Shown piece after piece: positions 31,186 to 42,349 of a DNA stretch of 64,000 bases. A program made the position numbers and the translations under genes. Numbering within the stretch: the first letter of the stretch is position 1; every line of letters begins with the position of its first letter. The DNA is from Pomphorhynchus laevis. Lineage: Eukaryota; Acanthocephala; Palaeacanthocephala; Echinorhynchida; Pomphorhynchidae. Location of the stretch: contig WNNJ02000032.1 of the NCBI GenBank assembly GCA_012934845.2, positions 1 to 64,000 of the forward strand, in the 5' to 3' direction. The notes under the pieces were generated by a model. That model was not told the DNA's origin, made no database searches, and was given only the letters and a program-made list of their open reading frames with translations.

Positions 31186-34073
31186 TTTCAAATATTTCAT
31201 ATGTGGATAATAAATGTTTAAGAAATATTGTCCATTACTCCTCCCCATTGTGGTCGGCTCTTGAGCGACGTAGCGAGGATTATCAGTCATACATACCGAT
31301 ATCGTTGTCTCAGCAGACTCTACCCTTAAGCTTAGAATGTTTGTTATTATATACGAACGCCCGTAGTCTTCTTCCAAAAATTGACGAATTAAAACTCCGC
31401 ATTGAGAATTCGCATCCGCTATTAGTTGCTATTACTGAAACATGGCTTCATGATAGAATTACTGATGCTGAGATCTGGATTGAAAATTATACATCTTATC
31501 GAGTTGACAGATCTATCTGCAAGGGTGGTGGAGTGATTATCTATGTGCATAATAGTTTAGTGTTTAAATTGCTAGATGTACGAGCGTCCGATGGAATCGA
31601 GTTATTGTGGGGTAGTGTGTCTCTTCCTACCCTTGGTTCAGTGACTTTAGGCTTAATCTATCGCAATCCCACTTCAGATGTTTGTTGCTTGATCGATTAC
31701 ATTCTAGAGTTTGGTTCCAAACCAAATCTTTTTATAGTTGGTGATTTCAACTTAGCGACAGTAGATTGGAACACCTACACATCTTCTGTGTGTAGTCCGT
31801 CCACATCATTATTTCTTGATATGATTAACTCGCTAAACCTTACCCAACATGTTTCAAAATTTACCCGATTTTCCCAAGAAAATCAATCGCTACTTGATAT
31901 TTGTCTAACATCGAATAAATACATTATACACAAAGTTACGTACTCCGATCCTTTGGGTAGGTCAGATCACTGTGTTCTCAATTTCTACTCAGATTTTACA
32001 CGTCCTTCAGCTTGTAGATTACAACAGAATTCTTTAAATTATTTTAAAACTAACTTCGAACTTGTGCGTCAGAATCTATTAAGTATTTCATGGCTCAGTC
32101 CGTTTTATGTTGGGGTTGATAAGGCATGCTATCAGTTAGAAGCCACCCTTAAGGAATTACTCATACGATTTTCGCCCCGTAAAACCGTTGCAAATCGTAT
32201 ACACCATAAACCTTGGTTTGACAAAGAGTTAAGGAATGCTTTAAAATTAAAAAAAATGAAATTCCAGTTGTTTTCTAATAATAGTATTGATTACTGTAGG
32301 TATAAAGAGGCCAGAAATCGGTTCACATTTCTTAAACGCTTCAAACAATGTCAATTTGAAGAGAAAATTGCTCAAATGTCAATTCATAATCCTAAATCCG
32401 TATTCAATTATGCTAATTTCAACAACAAAAATAAACACATTGGTTCACTTGTTGATACTGATGGTTGCACATTGATTAAATATGATGACATAGCGAATGC
32501 TTTCGCTCAACATTTTTGCATAGGAGTTCGTAAATCCTACTCCGTCACCAATGCCTCGTACTGTCCATCGAATATAAACATTCTTCAGATGTTTTCTGTT
32601 AATGATGTGGTGCTAGAGCTCAAGCGGCTTAAATCGTCAGGTTCTATTTGTCCTGATCGTTTACCACCGGTATTTCTCAAGAATATCGCTGATGTTATCG
32701 GCATACCACTATATTGGATTTGTGTCGCCTCCTTGTACTTCGGTTGTGTCCCGATGAATTGGAAACTTTCGTGGATAAGGCCCATTTTGAAGAAAGGTGA
32801 TCCATCTTCAGTTGAAAATTATCGCCCGATAAGTCTAACGTGTGTATTCTGTCGAGTTTTGGAAAGGATAATATACCGCATTCTAAGCGATTTTCTAGAA
32901 TCGAACAAATTATTGTGTAACAATCAACATGGATTTCGAAGGGATCGCTCAACAATCACTAATCTCTTGATTGCCCAGAATAGCTGGGGTTCGTTAGTTG
33001 ATAAGGGCTTTGATGTTGATATATTATTTTTTGATTTTTCAAAAGCGTTTGATATGGTTCCACATGACATCTTGATTCAGAAAATGCGTGCTCTAAACAT
33101 TGATCCACTTATTATTCGCTGGATAAAAGAATTTTTATCTAACAGATTCTATCAGGTTGTTGTAAATGGTTCTCTTTCTGATCCTTATCCGGTCAATGTT
33201 GGAGTTCCGCAGGGTTCGGTCCTCGGCCCATTGTTATTCTGTATTTTCATTAATGACCTTCCTTCCATTTTGAATTCACACTCTCTTTTATATGCAGACG
33301 ACCTAAAAATTTGGCAGGCTATCCGGTCAGATTCGGACACGGTGCTAGTTCAATCGGATATCGACAGCATTTCCAACTGGGCTTATATGAATGGTCTGTC
33401 ACTGAATATATCAAAGTGTGCATGTATGCGTTTACAATCATGCAGTCATAGTGTGTATCCAACTTATCATCTTGAGGATCAGAACATTAAAGTAGTAACT
33501 CGTCTTAGCGACCTTGGAATAGTAGTTGCGAATGATTTTTCGACTAGTTGGAATACTGAGTTGGCTTGCTCGAAAGCAAATCGAATGGTTGGGATGATTC
33601 GTAGAACTTTTAGTGTGTTGAGTCCAGTTTCATTTAGAGCACTCGCCAACGCATTTGTGATCAGTCATCTTACCTATGCATCACAATGTTCGTTCCCAAG
33701 AACAGTATACGAGAAAAGTAGAATTGAAAATGTGCTGCGCCGGGCAACAAAGCTCGTAAATTCAGTTAAAGCCTTACCTTATAATGAAAGGCTAAAAAAA
33801 CTTGGTATGGTTTCTATAAGCGACCTTCGGTTTCGGCGAGATATGTGTTCAACATGGGAAGCTTTACACAAGGGAAATCACGTCTTAAGAGAATTGATGA
33901 CTGTTCGGAAAAGTCGGGCTTTGCGTGGACACAATTTTACTTTAGCCCATCGCCGAGTTATACGCTCTAAAACTGTACAATTTGGACACCGAATCGTAGG
34001 TAAGTGGAACCGATTAAGTGAAGAAATTGTCAACTCAAGATCGGTTTCAGCATTCAAACATAAACTTTTGTGA
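31125..34073 (+). CDS. CR1-like ORF2: APE endonuclease and RT
   Basis: About 982 residues. The APE domain is near residues 70-285 (LLYTNARSLLPKIDEL, AITETWLHD, GGGVIIYVHN, VGDFNLATVDW, RSDHCVLNF). RT motifs follow: RPISLTCVFCRVLERI; A, FFDFSKAFDMVPHD, near 635; B, GVPQGSVLGPLLF, near 692; C, LLYADDLKIW, near 722. The C-terminus has LTYASQCSFPRT and LRRATKLV. The frame opens on TTG at 31125, and no ATG precedes the endonuclease; the first Met is near residue 230. Translation by -1 shift or re-initiation from ORF1 is therefore likely. No break is visible. Confidence 0.87.
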   Translation: MDASTGRSFNPSSAAHKSLVISNISYVDNKCLRNIVHYSSPLWSALERRSEDYQSYIPISLSQQTLPLSLECLLLYTNARSLLPKIDELKLRIENSHPLLVAITETWLHDRITDAEIWIENYTSYRVDRSICKGGGVIIYVHNSLVFKLLDVRASDGIELLWGSVSLPTLGSVTLGLIYRNPTSDVCCLIDYILEFGSKPNLFIVGDFNLATVDWNTYTSSVCSPSTSLFLDMINSLNLTQHVSKFTRFSQENQSLLDICLTSNKYIIHKVTYSDPLGRSDHCVLNFYSDFTRPSACRLQQNSLNYFKTNFELVRQNLLSISWLSPFYVGVDKACYQLEATLKELLIRFSPRKTVANRIHHKPWFDKELRNALKLKKMKFQLFSNNSIDYCRYKEARNRFTFLKRFKQCQFEEKIAQMSIHNPKSVFNYANFNNKNKHIGSLVDTDGCTLIKYDDIANAFAQHFCIGVRKSYSVTNASYCPSNINILQMFSVNDVVLELKRLKSSGSICPDRLPPVFLKNIADVIGIPLYWICVASLYFGCVPMNWKLSWIRPILKKGDPSSVENYRPISLTCVFCRVLERIIYRILSDFLESNKLLCNNQHGFRRDRSTITNLLIAQNSWGSLVDKGFDVDILFFDFSKAFDMVPHDILIQKMRALNIDPLIIRWIKEFLSNRFYQVVVNGSLSDPYPVNVGVPQGSVLGPLLFCIFINDLPSILNSHSLLYADDLKIWQAIRSDSDTVLVQSDIDSISNWAYMNGLSLNISKCACMRLQSCSHSVYPTYHLEDQNIKVVTRLSDLGIVVANDFSTSWNTELACSKANRMVGMIRRTFSVLSPVSFRALANAFVISHLTYASQCSFPRTVYEKSRIENVLRRATKLVNSVKALPYNERLKKLGMVSISDLRFRRDMCSTWEALHKGNHVLRELMTVRKSRALRGHNFTLAHRRVIRSKTVQFGHRIVGKWNRLSEEIVNSRSVSAFKHKLL

Positions 34074-34138
34074 CTTTTGTTTGTGAGTCTTTTTTTTTCT
34101 TTACTTTTCCTTTTCTTTTTTTTTAACAGTGCAACTGT

Positions 34139-34149
34139 GAGCTTTGCTC
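34139..34149 (+). other. CR1-like 3' UTR hairpin
   Basis: GAGC TTT GCTC, followed by an (aat)n tail. Equivalents are at 39689, 45326 and 53238 (plus) and 54289 (minus). Confidence 0.7.
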
Positions 34150-34185
34150 GTCTGTTTGTCGAAATAATAATAATAATAATAATAA

Positions 34186-34921
34186 TATCTTCTCCCATTG
34201 TATCTTTTGCCTCATCGATCATCCCTGTAGTCCACAATCTCACTTTCTTAGGCTTCCATTTCGATGATCACCTTTCCCTTAAACCCTTCGTCCGTGACAA
34301 GGTCCGCTCGTCTAACTTAATTCTCCGTGACATCCGCCGTATCCGCCCCCTTATCGACTTCCGTTCTTGTATGTCTCTTCTTTCATCGCTTCTTTTCCCT
34401 AAAATCGATTACTGCCTTAGCCTTTTCGCCAATTCTCCAAAATCCATCATCCTACCCTTACAACGAATAATCAACACCGCCGTTCGAGTGCTCTTTCGTC
34501 TCCGTCGCTTCGACCACACATCCACATATTTTGCCCAACTCTCCTGGCCCACCATCCACATCCGCATCAAACTCCGCCTTCTTCTCGTTACTTTTCGTCT
34601 CATCGCTGTCGGCTCCCCATCGTTCATCAACCTTCCTTTCTTAGACGATACTCGCCCCACCTCGCTATCGCTTCGTTCCTGTCATACCCTCTTACTCCAC
34701 GTTCCTAATTACTCCAACAACTACGGTCTCCGATCCTTCCTCGTCGCCGCCTCACTCGCCTGGAATCAACTCCCTCTCGACGTCCGCCGCGCTCCCTCCT
34801 TTATCACATTCAAACACCTCCTCCGTTCACACCTTCTCGACACCTGATTCACAGTTTTGTTTTGTTGTGGTCATGTAAGCGTGCGCTGGCACGCATTTGC
34901 CACGTTAAAATAAATCCTTTT
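34186..34921 (+). mobile_element. L2-like LINE, C-terminal part and 3' end (right piece)
   Basis: Resumes at SFASSIIPVVHNLTFLGFHF and runs open through RLRRFDHTSTYFAQLSWP, YGLRSFLVAASLAWNQLPLD and FKHLLRSHLLDT stop (34847). This is the usual C-terminal block of L2/CR1 RT proteins. The 3' UTR has a perfect hairpin GCGTGC-GCTG-GCACGC at 34879-34894, then atttgccacgttaaaataaa and a T run at the end. Confidence 0.87.
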
Positions 34922-35260
34922 TTTTAAATAAAATTAATAATTGTTATAAGATTTTCTATAATTTAAATCAAGTTAAAATAAAAAATTGAAATTTAAAATA
35001 AAATTCATTTTTATGAATTGACTAATAAATAACAGACGTTGTATCAGAATAAGAATTAGAGGTCATCAGGAGGAACTGCTATGCTATCAGGTTTCGGCCC
35101 CTAACTCCTCTACCCAACATAACAGCGGGGTCAAATACGCGTTAATGACGTATTTCCTCTAATGAAATGTATTTTCCTCTGATGATGTGTATTGATGAAA
35201 TTTATTTTCTCAGATGTATTTTTAATAATACATTAAGGGTCATCGAGAGGAAAAAATGTT
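34922..35260 (-). repeat. PLE-derived flank and structured 3' unit, right of the nest
   Basis: Continues the PLE sequence left at 29035. 34990-35160 is a full structured unit in which the small hairpin reads AAATACG/CGTATTT, a paired change against the other copies, and CTGTTATG pairs with CATAGCAG through a G-U. Confidence 0.75.
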
Positions 35261-36118
35261 CAAGAAATTGAACATTTTAATATATAAAAATAAAAATATG
35301 AAACAAATTGAACTAACATGTGTATCATCTTACGATCTGAACGAGCGAGCTGCGAAATTCTACTTTTTTAACAGAATAATAAGTTTAAGGTGGGTGAGTT
35401 GTAGATACATGCATTTCAAATGATGGAAAGTAAGCGAATAGTAGCGCGTTAAAATACGATCGGCCAATTGAGAAATTGGCTCATTGAAATTGACAAAATG
35501 AAACGCTTTCGAACGAATTAAGCAAATCAACTAAAAGAGTGAACTATGTAATTATGAAATTCATTATACAACTAATACGAGTTTTACGTAAGAATACATA
35601 TCGAATAATTGCTCAAGGCTATGATATCATTCTAGTACTAATAACAAACAAAAGTGTCAGTGACATGTTATTTTCATTCATAGCTTATTATTATTTGGTT
35701 CAGAGGAATAAAAAAATGTTCAGAGGCAAAAAATAAGCGCAAAAACTCAAATTGCGAACATCAGATTGACGGGTGATATTTTCCCGGAGGCGATAAAACA
35801 TTAATTTGAATTACAATGTCCTTGTGTTTAAAATGAACAATAACTAATCAGCCTAATGCAACGATAAAATGCATATTTTGTAGTTTTTAGCAAAACGAAA
35901 TGTAACTTTATGGGAAACAATTGATTTATAAATCAAATTTGTATTACAATTCCAAATTTTTTGTTTTTTAATATTTCTTGGAGAATGATGTTGAATGATT
36001 GATTTCAGATTGTATCAAATCTGTGATTGAGCGAACTCGTATGTCACTATCAGTCAAAGGCATTAAAATCTTGGATACGAAAACGTATCGTAGTTCATAG
36101 TGCCTTAAAAAGGCGGCG
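35261..36118. other. Spacer, no gene seen
   Basis: AT-rich. The 65-residue frame at 35539-35736 has no recognisable features and may be chance. Confidence 0.6.
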
Positions 36119-36317
36119 ACGATCCTTCCTCGTCGCCGCCTCACTCGCCTGGAATCAACTCCCTCTCGACGTCCGCCGCGCCCCCTCCTTTATCACATTC
36201 AAACACCTCCTCCGTTCACACCTTCTCGACACCTGATTTACAGTCTTGTTTTGTTGTGGTCATGTAAGCGTGCGCTGGCACGCATTTGCCACGTTAAAAT
36301 AAATCCTTTTTTTTAAA
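36119..36317 (+). mobile_element. L2-like 3' end insertion, about 200 bp
   Basis: Nearly identical to 34728-34921, with about three differences. It contains LVAASLAWNQLPLDVRRAPS, the stop, the 3' hairpin at 36268-36283 and the T-run end. Heavily 5'-truncated and recent. Confidence 0.9.
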
Positions 36318-37740
36318 GTGTGGCTTACGTGAATATGACGAATGAGAGATCACGGACAACAAGTATGTCTTGAGTGTGCGATGAAATATATTGCTTTGGA
36401 TCTTCGGTACTCACAAAGTAGCGAAGCACAGTGACAATTTTGTGAAGTAAACTTAACCAAAGTAAAGGCGTAGCCGTAACAATGGAACTGAATAAATGTT
36501 GCCCGACAAAATACCGTGATGCATTGAGACGGGTTACATAGGCGGGTCACAGCTTACAAAGTGAACGGGGGATCAAACTACTCTGCTGTATTAGGTAGAG
36601 TTAAAATGTGAACTTGAAACTTGTCACAAAATGATGACAAAGTGAGAATACAGATCAATGTAAAAAATTCAAAAAACACAAAATAATTGAGCATCAAATG
36701 AAAAGTTGATGCTTAAAAATTATAAATCGATATTCTTGATTTTGTGTAAAACACAAAATGAACAATTGTGCCGCATGGATCATGCTCGTTGGAGTTACTC
36801 TACGCCCGGCAATGTAAAACAGTCAAAATTTAACCAGCAAATTAAAATCGGTACGGTAGCCACGAATCCCTTCGTTAACCGGTTATTTTTTCGGTATTTC
36901 GTTAAACTACGTAGACAATGGACGAAAAAAGACGTGTCAAAAGACACGTTCGCTGGATTAGATTTATTTTATGCCGAAATAACCGCTGCAAAGGATGCAT
37001 AAGACATTGCATGAAAAACAACAAAACTCACTATGTAATCAATCAAAATATGAAAATTTAGTCTTTTTTGCAGGCTTCTTTTAAGACTTTGGACTGGCAA
37101 CTTTGTTGTCGTTGAGGAAACTTAAAACAGTGATGTAACAGCCCGTGAGTATTTGGATAGGAAAGGTAGAAAAGTAGATTCGTTTATAAATGGTAACGTG
37201 TGAATCAACACGAAAGAATTCAGATGGCATAAATTAATCTAAAAGATAGTAATAACTCGAGCTTAAAAGCCATTCGCACATATTTAAAACTGGGGTTACT
37301 ATGTGGCTGTCTAACAAAGCTACCCTTATTACATATCGGTGTTATGCTTTGATTGAGCCTGTAAAATTATATAATTTCGTATTGATGATTTTATGACGAA
37401 ATGATTTTATTTTTTTAAACATTTAAAAAATGTAAATCTTAAAATTTCTGTTATATTCATAAGATTTCTATTATACAGATTTTTAAGTAAGGATCTTTTG
37501 AGCTCATAGTTAATCAATATAAATTATATAAAATATAATTATATTAATATATAATTATATATTAATTAATATATATTAAAAAATTATTAAATAAATTAAC
37601 AAAAAATATTGAATAAATTATTAATTTTATAAAAAAATTATTTTATTTACAGTTGCCGATGCGTGAAATGTCTGCTTTAACTCCACTAAAAATTGATAGA
37701 AAAAATAAATAAAGCCATATATGTAATTAATATTGTCGCT
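36318..37740. other. Spacer, no gene seen
   Basis: No recognisable element. A 98-residue frame at 36706-37002 (LCRMDHARWSYSTPG onward) has no motif I know and stays unassigned. Confidence 0.5.
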
Positions 37741-37746
37741 GATATT

Positions 37747-38170
37747 TTAAATACCATAAAAAATAAGGAATTCGAAGAGAAGACGCTTAAAATGTAAAGA
37801 TAGTAGATGTACGAATATAGGCAGGTAAATAGTCCATGCTAAATATGCGGCAATTGAGTAAGATCGATGACAAAGTTTCGAGGAGTATTTCATGACATCG
37901 AAGAGAGATGTAAAAATATTGAAGTGTAAAAATAAAGAAATTGGTCGGAAAAAGGTAGAGAGAAAAATGTGTATATAAGAAGAATATTGGATTTTGCATA
38001 AACGGAAATTAATACATTGAGATATATAAAGCCAATAAAGCTTGGAAAAGTGAATAGAGATATGGTCAAAACGAAAATACTGAATATAATACAAATTTCA
38101 GTGTTTAAGATGCGTTGAAGGGGGAAAGTTGCGGTTTTAGATGATATGGCGAAGATGTATATATTATTAA
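37747..38170 (-). pseudogene. Old L2-like fragment
   Basis: FRFDHISIHFSKLYWLYIS and YSIAAYLAWTIYLPI match the L2 C-terminal block (RFDHTSTYFAQLSW, FLVAASLAWNQLP). It is strongly diverged and broken. Confidence 0.65.
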
Positions 38171-38560
38171 AAATGTGCATGCCTACGAATAGATACGCCC
38201 ATTTACGAGGGCATACTCCGAAAAGCATCTCAATTAGTCCTTGGCATAGGAAAGCTTTCTTACCAAATTAGGTTCAGACGTCTCAATTTATTATCAATTG
38301 AGATAGTTGGGAATAAGAACTTGGTCTTAGCGTGGAAATTTTTTTATTATCGACCATGTTTTGAAACCACTCCTTTCTGTGCGCGGGTTAACTCAGCTCC
38401 ACGGCCATTCTTTTATGCTCCAAAATAAGCGCAGACGCAATAAGAAGTAGAGCGATATCCGAAACAAGATAGCACAAAACTGAAACCAATTACCTGCAAA
38501 TATTTTATATCTGACTAAAGTCAATCTATTTAAAAACTTATTGAGACAGATAATCTTAAA
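38170..38560 (+). pseudogene. Old CR1-like C-terminal fragment
   Basis: Frames give EGILRKASQLVLGIGKLSYQ and FRRLNLLSIEIVGN, then WKFFYYRP. These correspond to the LRRATKLV...L.Y..RL..L stretch of CR1-like ORF2. Broken. Confidence 0.5.
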
Positions 38561-38580
38561 AGATGAATAATAATACAAAT

Positions 38581-39340
38581 TTATTTAACGTGGCAAATGC
38601 GTACAAGCTGCAAGCTTACAAGTCCACTAACAAAAATGAAAAAGTCAAACAGATAAATTGTTTAAATGGGATCGGATTTGGCATTTGATGCAGGGCAGGG
38701 AAGTTGATTGGCGTATATGAATGGGCAGATGATTCCACGATAGAGGAGCAGCGACAACGAAGAAGCGGAAGCCAAAAGAGATAGAGTAGTTTGGAACATG
38801 TAAAAGAAGGGAATTACGGGAGCACAAGGAACAGTAAACGACGAGAATTGCCGAGAAAAGGAAGGTTAGAAATGATGGGGTATGAAAAGTTACAAGGCGG
38901 AAAGCAACGAGAAGACGAATTCGAACACGTCAATAAATTGTAGGCAAATCGAGAGAAACAAGATGGTAGGATGTATGATCAAAACGACGAAGACGGAGGA
39001 GAATTCGGACGGCTGCGTTGACGATGCATTGTAGGGGGAGAAGAGTGAATTTAGGTGAGTTGGAAACAGTCGGTTGTCGAAATGGAAGCCTAGGAAAACG
39101 AAATTATCAACGATAGGAAGAATTTTAGAATTTAATGATACAGAGGGAGGTTCTAAGCCGAGACGTCGAGGTAGGATCCACATAATTTTGGATTTATCAG
39201 TATTCAGAGAAAGGCGAAGGGAAGAAAGATGATTGGAAATTGAGACAAGACAGTCGGAAGCAGAAACACTTAGATCGTGAATACGATAAACAGGTCCATG
39301 AGCATCGATGAGAATGTCATCAGCATATTGCATAACACTG
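38581..39340 (-). mobile_element. L2-like LINE, C-terminal part (minus)
   Basis: In minus sense it begins MQYADDILIDAHGPVYRIHD and runs through SKIMWILPRR, VFLGFHFDN and FFVVAAPLSWNHLPIH to a 3' end acgcatttgccacgttaaat at 38581-38600. Diverged, with frame breaks. It is interrupted upstream by a short CR1-like insertion at 39341-39733. Confidence 0.8.
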
Positions 39341-39733
39341 TTGAACGTCCATACATACACTAGGTCGTCTGACGCCGACCTAGTGTATGTATATCGGTCA
39401 CTGTCTATTCCTGGACATGTTTCGAAGTCTATGTTTACAATTCGTCCACCGGGTCGACTACGAGGACACAGACTTATGATAAAACGCAGGCTCCGCCCCA
39501 AAACAAATTGTGTTACGATAAGTGATCGCATTGCTGACATGTGGAACAATCTTTATGCATTGACAATCGACAGCTTTTCCGTCCAGAAGTTCAAGGCAAT
39601 TATTAAATCACGATAATGACAGTTTCACCTTTTATTTCTTTATTTTCTGTTTTTTTTTATGTTTTGAGCTATGTGATCCGGCCAATTTGAGCTTATGCTC
39701 CTGGGCTGTTGTAACAATAATTATAACATGGAA
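39341..39733 (+). mobile_element. Short CR1-like insertion with 5' palindrome
   Basis: Begins at an inverted repeat, acatacactaggtcg and its complement, at 39351-39395. It encodes only the LINE C-terminus (RPPGRLRGHRLMIKRRLRPK ... FKAIIKSR stop near 39614). It ends with the GAGC-TTAT-GCTC hairpin at 39689-39700 and gttgtaacaataat. It lies inside an L2 copy and is close in sequence to 54250-54620. Confidence 0.8.
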
Positions 39734-39734
39734 G

Positions 39735-40290
39735 TTAAATTTATGAGAAATCGAAGACAAATCACCGAGAAGACGAGAGAAAAGCATAGGGCCTAATACG
39801 GATCCTTGTGGAACACCGGACGGGATGGACGAATGATGGGAGAGAGAAGAGTTAGAATAGACGTGAAATTTACGGTTTGATAGATATGAAGAAAACCATG
39901 ATACAGTGGGTAAAGAGAAGCCATAATCATGCTATGACACTACATAATGTATGATTGCGCGATATGAATAAGTCGTTATTAACTTTAAGACATGCAATTT
40001 CGGTAGAGTAATTAGAACAAAAAGCGGCTTGGAAGGGAGGAAATAAGTTGGAGGAAAAGAGATATGTATTAACTTGCTTAAGAACGAGACGCTCAAGGAG
40101 TTTAGAGAGGGTTGGGAGAAGTGAGATAGGACGATACGAAGATGGTAGTGTGGAGTCGAGAGATTGTTTTTTGATGAGAGGACTAACAGTGGCGCATTTC
40201 CAGATGGAAGGAAATGTACGGCTACGGATGAACGAGTTGAACAATGTGGTTAGGACCATAATGGTCTGGATTTGGATAGCTTATTGAATT
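39735..40290 (-). mobile_element. L2-like LINE, RT N-terminal part (minus)
   Basis: In minus sense it reads LPSSYRPISLLPTLSKLLER, FCSNYSTEIACLKV, DYGFSLPTVSWFSSYLSN and SGVPQGSVLGPMLFSRLLG. It is the 5' half of the copy that resumes below 39340. Frame breaks are present. Confidence 0.8.
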
Positions 40291-40809
40291 AGTCTGTATT
40301 TTTTCTTTTACTATTTGTTTTACATATCGATGCTTCTGCATTGAGCTTTTATGCTTAAACTTGAAGACGAACTTTAATAATAATTACAACACAAGGCTTA
40401 AGTCGTATGGGCTGTTTTGCCTGCTCATCGATAACTGAACTACAGAAAAATGTAATAAAACTCCTTTTTTATAGTAAAACTACAAAATGGTAAAATAAAA
40501 ACTGTCAGTTTCTCGGGGATGTAGTACGAATGCTGAATTGATCAGAAAGAGCAATCCAGTTGCTGACTAATTTTTGGAACTCATTGATCGTATTTCTGCA
40601 TACCAACTCTTACTATAATTATATTTCTCATAATTTCTCATATATTATATTTCTCATATAAAAAAGTTTGAGATCTAAAGTAAATACATTTATTAAAAAT
40701 GTATTTATTTAGTAAATCCACCTTTCTACACTATTCATCTCTCACCATATCATACCATGTCCATTTTCTCGTAATCGTACCAATGTATCACCATTTATAA
40801 CTGTTCTAG
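40291..40809. other. Spacer, no gene seen
   Basis: AT-rich and without recognisable features. Confidence 0.6.
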
Positions 40810-41077
40810 CAAATTACAAAAAGTTATAAGTATTCAGTTTAATTACAATAAAATACACAAGAAGACGACTGATAAATTAAAAAAGTCTTGGTTATAAAAA
40901 CTCTTACAAAACTCTTACAAAACACTTACAATTATTATACAATAATAATCTACAAAATTTGGGACAAGTTTAAACCAAAATTCAAGCAGTCATCCCGAGA
41001 TACAAGGGCTCTGACTAGTGTGCATATTTTTTTGGTTTCTAATAAACATACAATTCAGTTCAGCAATCTGAACTGTA

Positions 41078-42349
41078 ATGATCAAAATGGGGAAACGGAG
41101 GAAAACGACAAAATCGACTGTGAATGATAATGGATCCCAGCATTATGTAGAGTGTTCCATGGCCGATTGCCCTGTGTGGACTACTGTTTGGCTACCTATT
41201 CGTCTTCCTTCAAATTTTCTTGATAGAGATTTTCTATGCGGATTTTGTTCAGCATCTTTTCGTAAAGATTTGATAGTTTCAAAGAATGATCAATCGTCTA
41301 TCAGCCATGACAATTCAAATAGTATCGTTTGTGACAAAGATGTTAGTAAAATACAATTCGAACGAAAATGTGGCAAACATCGAAAAGAACAATTATTATC
41401 ATCAAATAAAGAAAGCGCTCGATTTACAGACAATTCTCAAACATTGCAAGAGCAACATGTTGCCACAGACTTCCTGCGAATCGAAAATGAATCATTGAAT
41501 CGAACATCCAACTCATTAATCGATGAAGCATCACCGATTATCGAAAATAACAGTTTAGACAATGACAATCTTATCAATAACGGAAATTTGGATAGTGGAA
41601 ACCTACAACGATCGTACAGTAAATCCGATATCAATTCAAGCTTCTCTGCACCTCTTACTAATCCAGATCTATTTACTGATCCAATCAATGCTTATTCACC
41701 TAAGCGCTCTACATATGTTAACATTCCGGGTCAGTCAGATGAAGTGTCTCTTAATCACAAAGATTCTAATCAATTCGAGTCATTGGCAAGTGTTATACCT
41801 GATACATGCCAAATAACTGGAGTCATTGATAGATCTTCACATAATCTTGATGGAAAATCAGTGATTTCCTCTGAGCAGCACTTTTCCCGCGTACGCAAAT
41901 ATCATGATCATTCTCGCGCTATCGTTTTCACTAATATACCTGAATCTATCTCGGTCAACATACAACATAGATTAGATGACGACTTATCCAAAGTTCGTGC
42001 GATACTATCAACCATTTTGGTAGCGTCACCGAAAGAGGTAACGTCCAAAATTAAACTATTAGCTTTGTTTCGAATTGGTAAAAAGCAGAATAATCATCCT
42101 AGATTATTAAAAGCAATTTTTACCGACGCAGCGGCTGCCAAAACTATTCTGAGCAACTCCTATTATCTTAAAGGTTCTCCCGTTAGATTACTAAATGATC
42201 TTGACAAGTATGAACGTGAACGTCTTCGAGAGGTTAGACAATTATTGAGATCGCGCTTAGATGCAGGAGAAACAAACTTAAGAATTCGGAATTTTCAAAT
42301 TGTGCGACGAGGGACTCGCTTGAATTGGACTCCGCTGTTTGTGGATTAG
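41078..42349 (+). CDS. CR1-like LINE ORF1 protein, complete
   Basis: 423 residues. A basic N-terminus (MGKRRKTTKS), then a zinc site with CSMADC and CGFC around CPVWTTVWLPIRLP, as in the copy at 2918. A long Ser/Asn-rich middle follows, then the C-terminal domain: IVFTNIPESISVN, HPRLLKAIFTD, VRLLNDLDKYERE, LRIRNFQIVRRGT. The stop at 42347 lies inside the ORF2 overlap. RNA-binding and chaperone-type work for the LINE RNP is inferred from position and basic charge. Confidence 0.87.
   Translation: MIKMGKRRKTTKSTVNDNGSQHYVECSMADCPVWTTVWLPIRLPSNFLDRDFLCGFCSASFRKDLIVSKNDQSSISHDNSNSIVCDKDVSKIQFERKCGKHRKEQLLSSNKESARFTDNSQTLQEQHVATDFLRIENESLNRTSNSLIDEASPIIENNSLDNDNLINNGNLDSGNLQRSYSKSDINSSFSAPLTNPDLFTDPINAYSPKRSTYVNIPGQSDEVSLNHKDSNQFESLASVIPDTCQITGVIDRSSHNLDGKSVISSEQHFSRVRKYHDHSRAIVFTNIPESISVNIQHRLDDDLSKVRAILSTILVASPKEVTSKIKLLALFRIGKKQNNHPRLLKAIFTDAAAAKTILSNSYYLKGSPVRLLNDLDKYERERLREVRQLLRSRLDAGETNLRIRNFQIVRRGTRLNWTPLFVD

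Larger units (their letters stand above)
30112..34187 (+). mobile_element. CR1-like LINE inserted in the L2 copy
   Basis: 5'-truncated within ORF1 at the CGVC zinc site. ORF1 and ORF2 are otherwise open. The 3' UTR ends in a GAGC-TTT-GCTC hairpin at 34139-34149 and an (aat)n tail at 34162-34187. The L2 sequence resumes immediately after the tail, so the insertion boundaries are visible by comparison with the uninterrupted L2 copy at 59310-59330. Confidence 0.88.
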
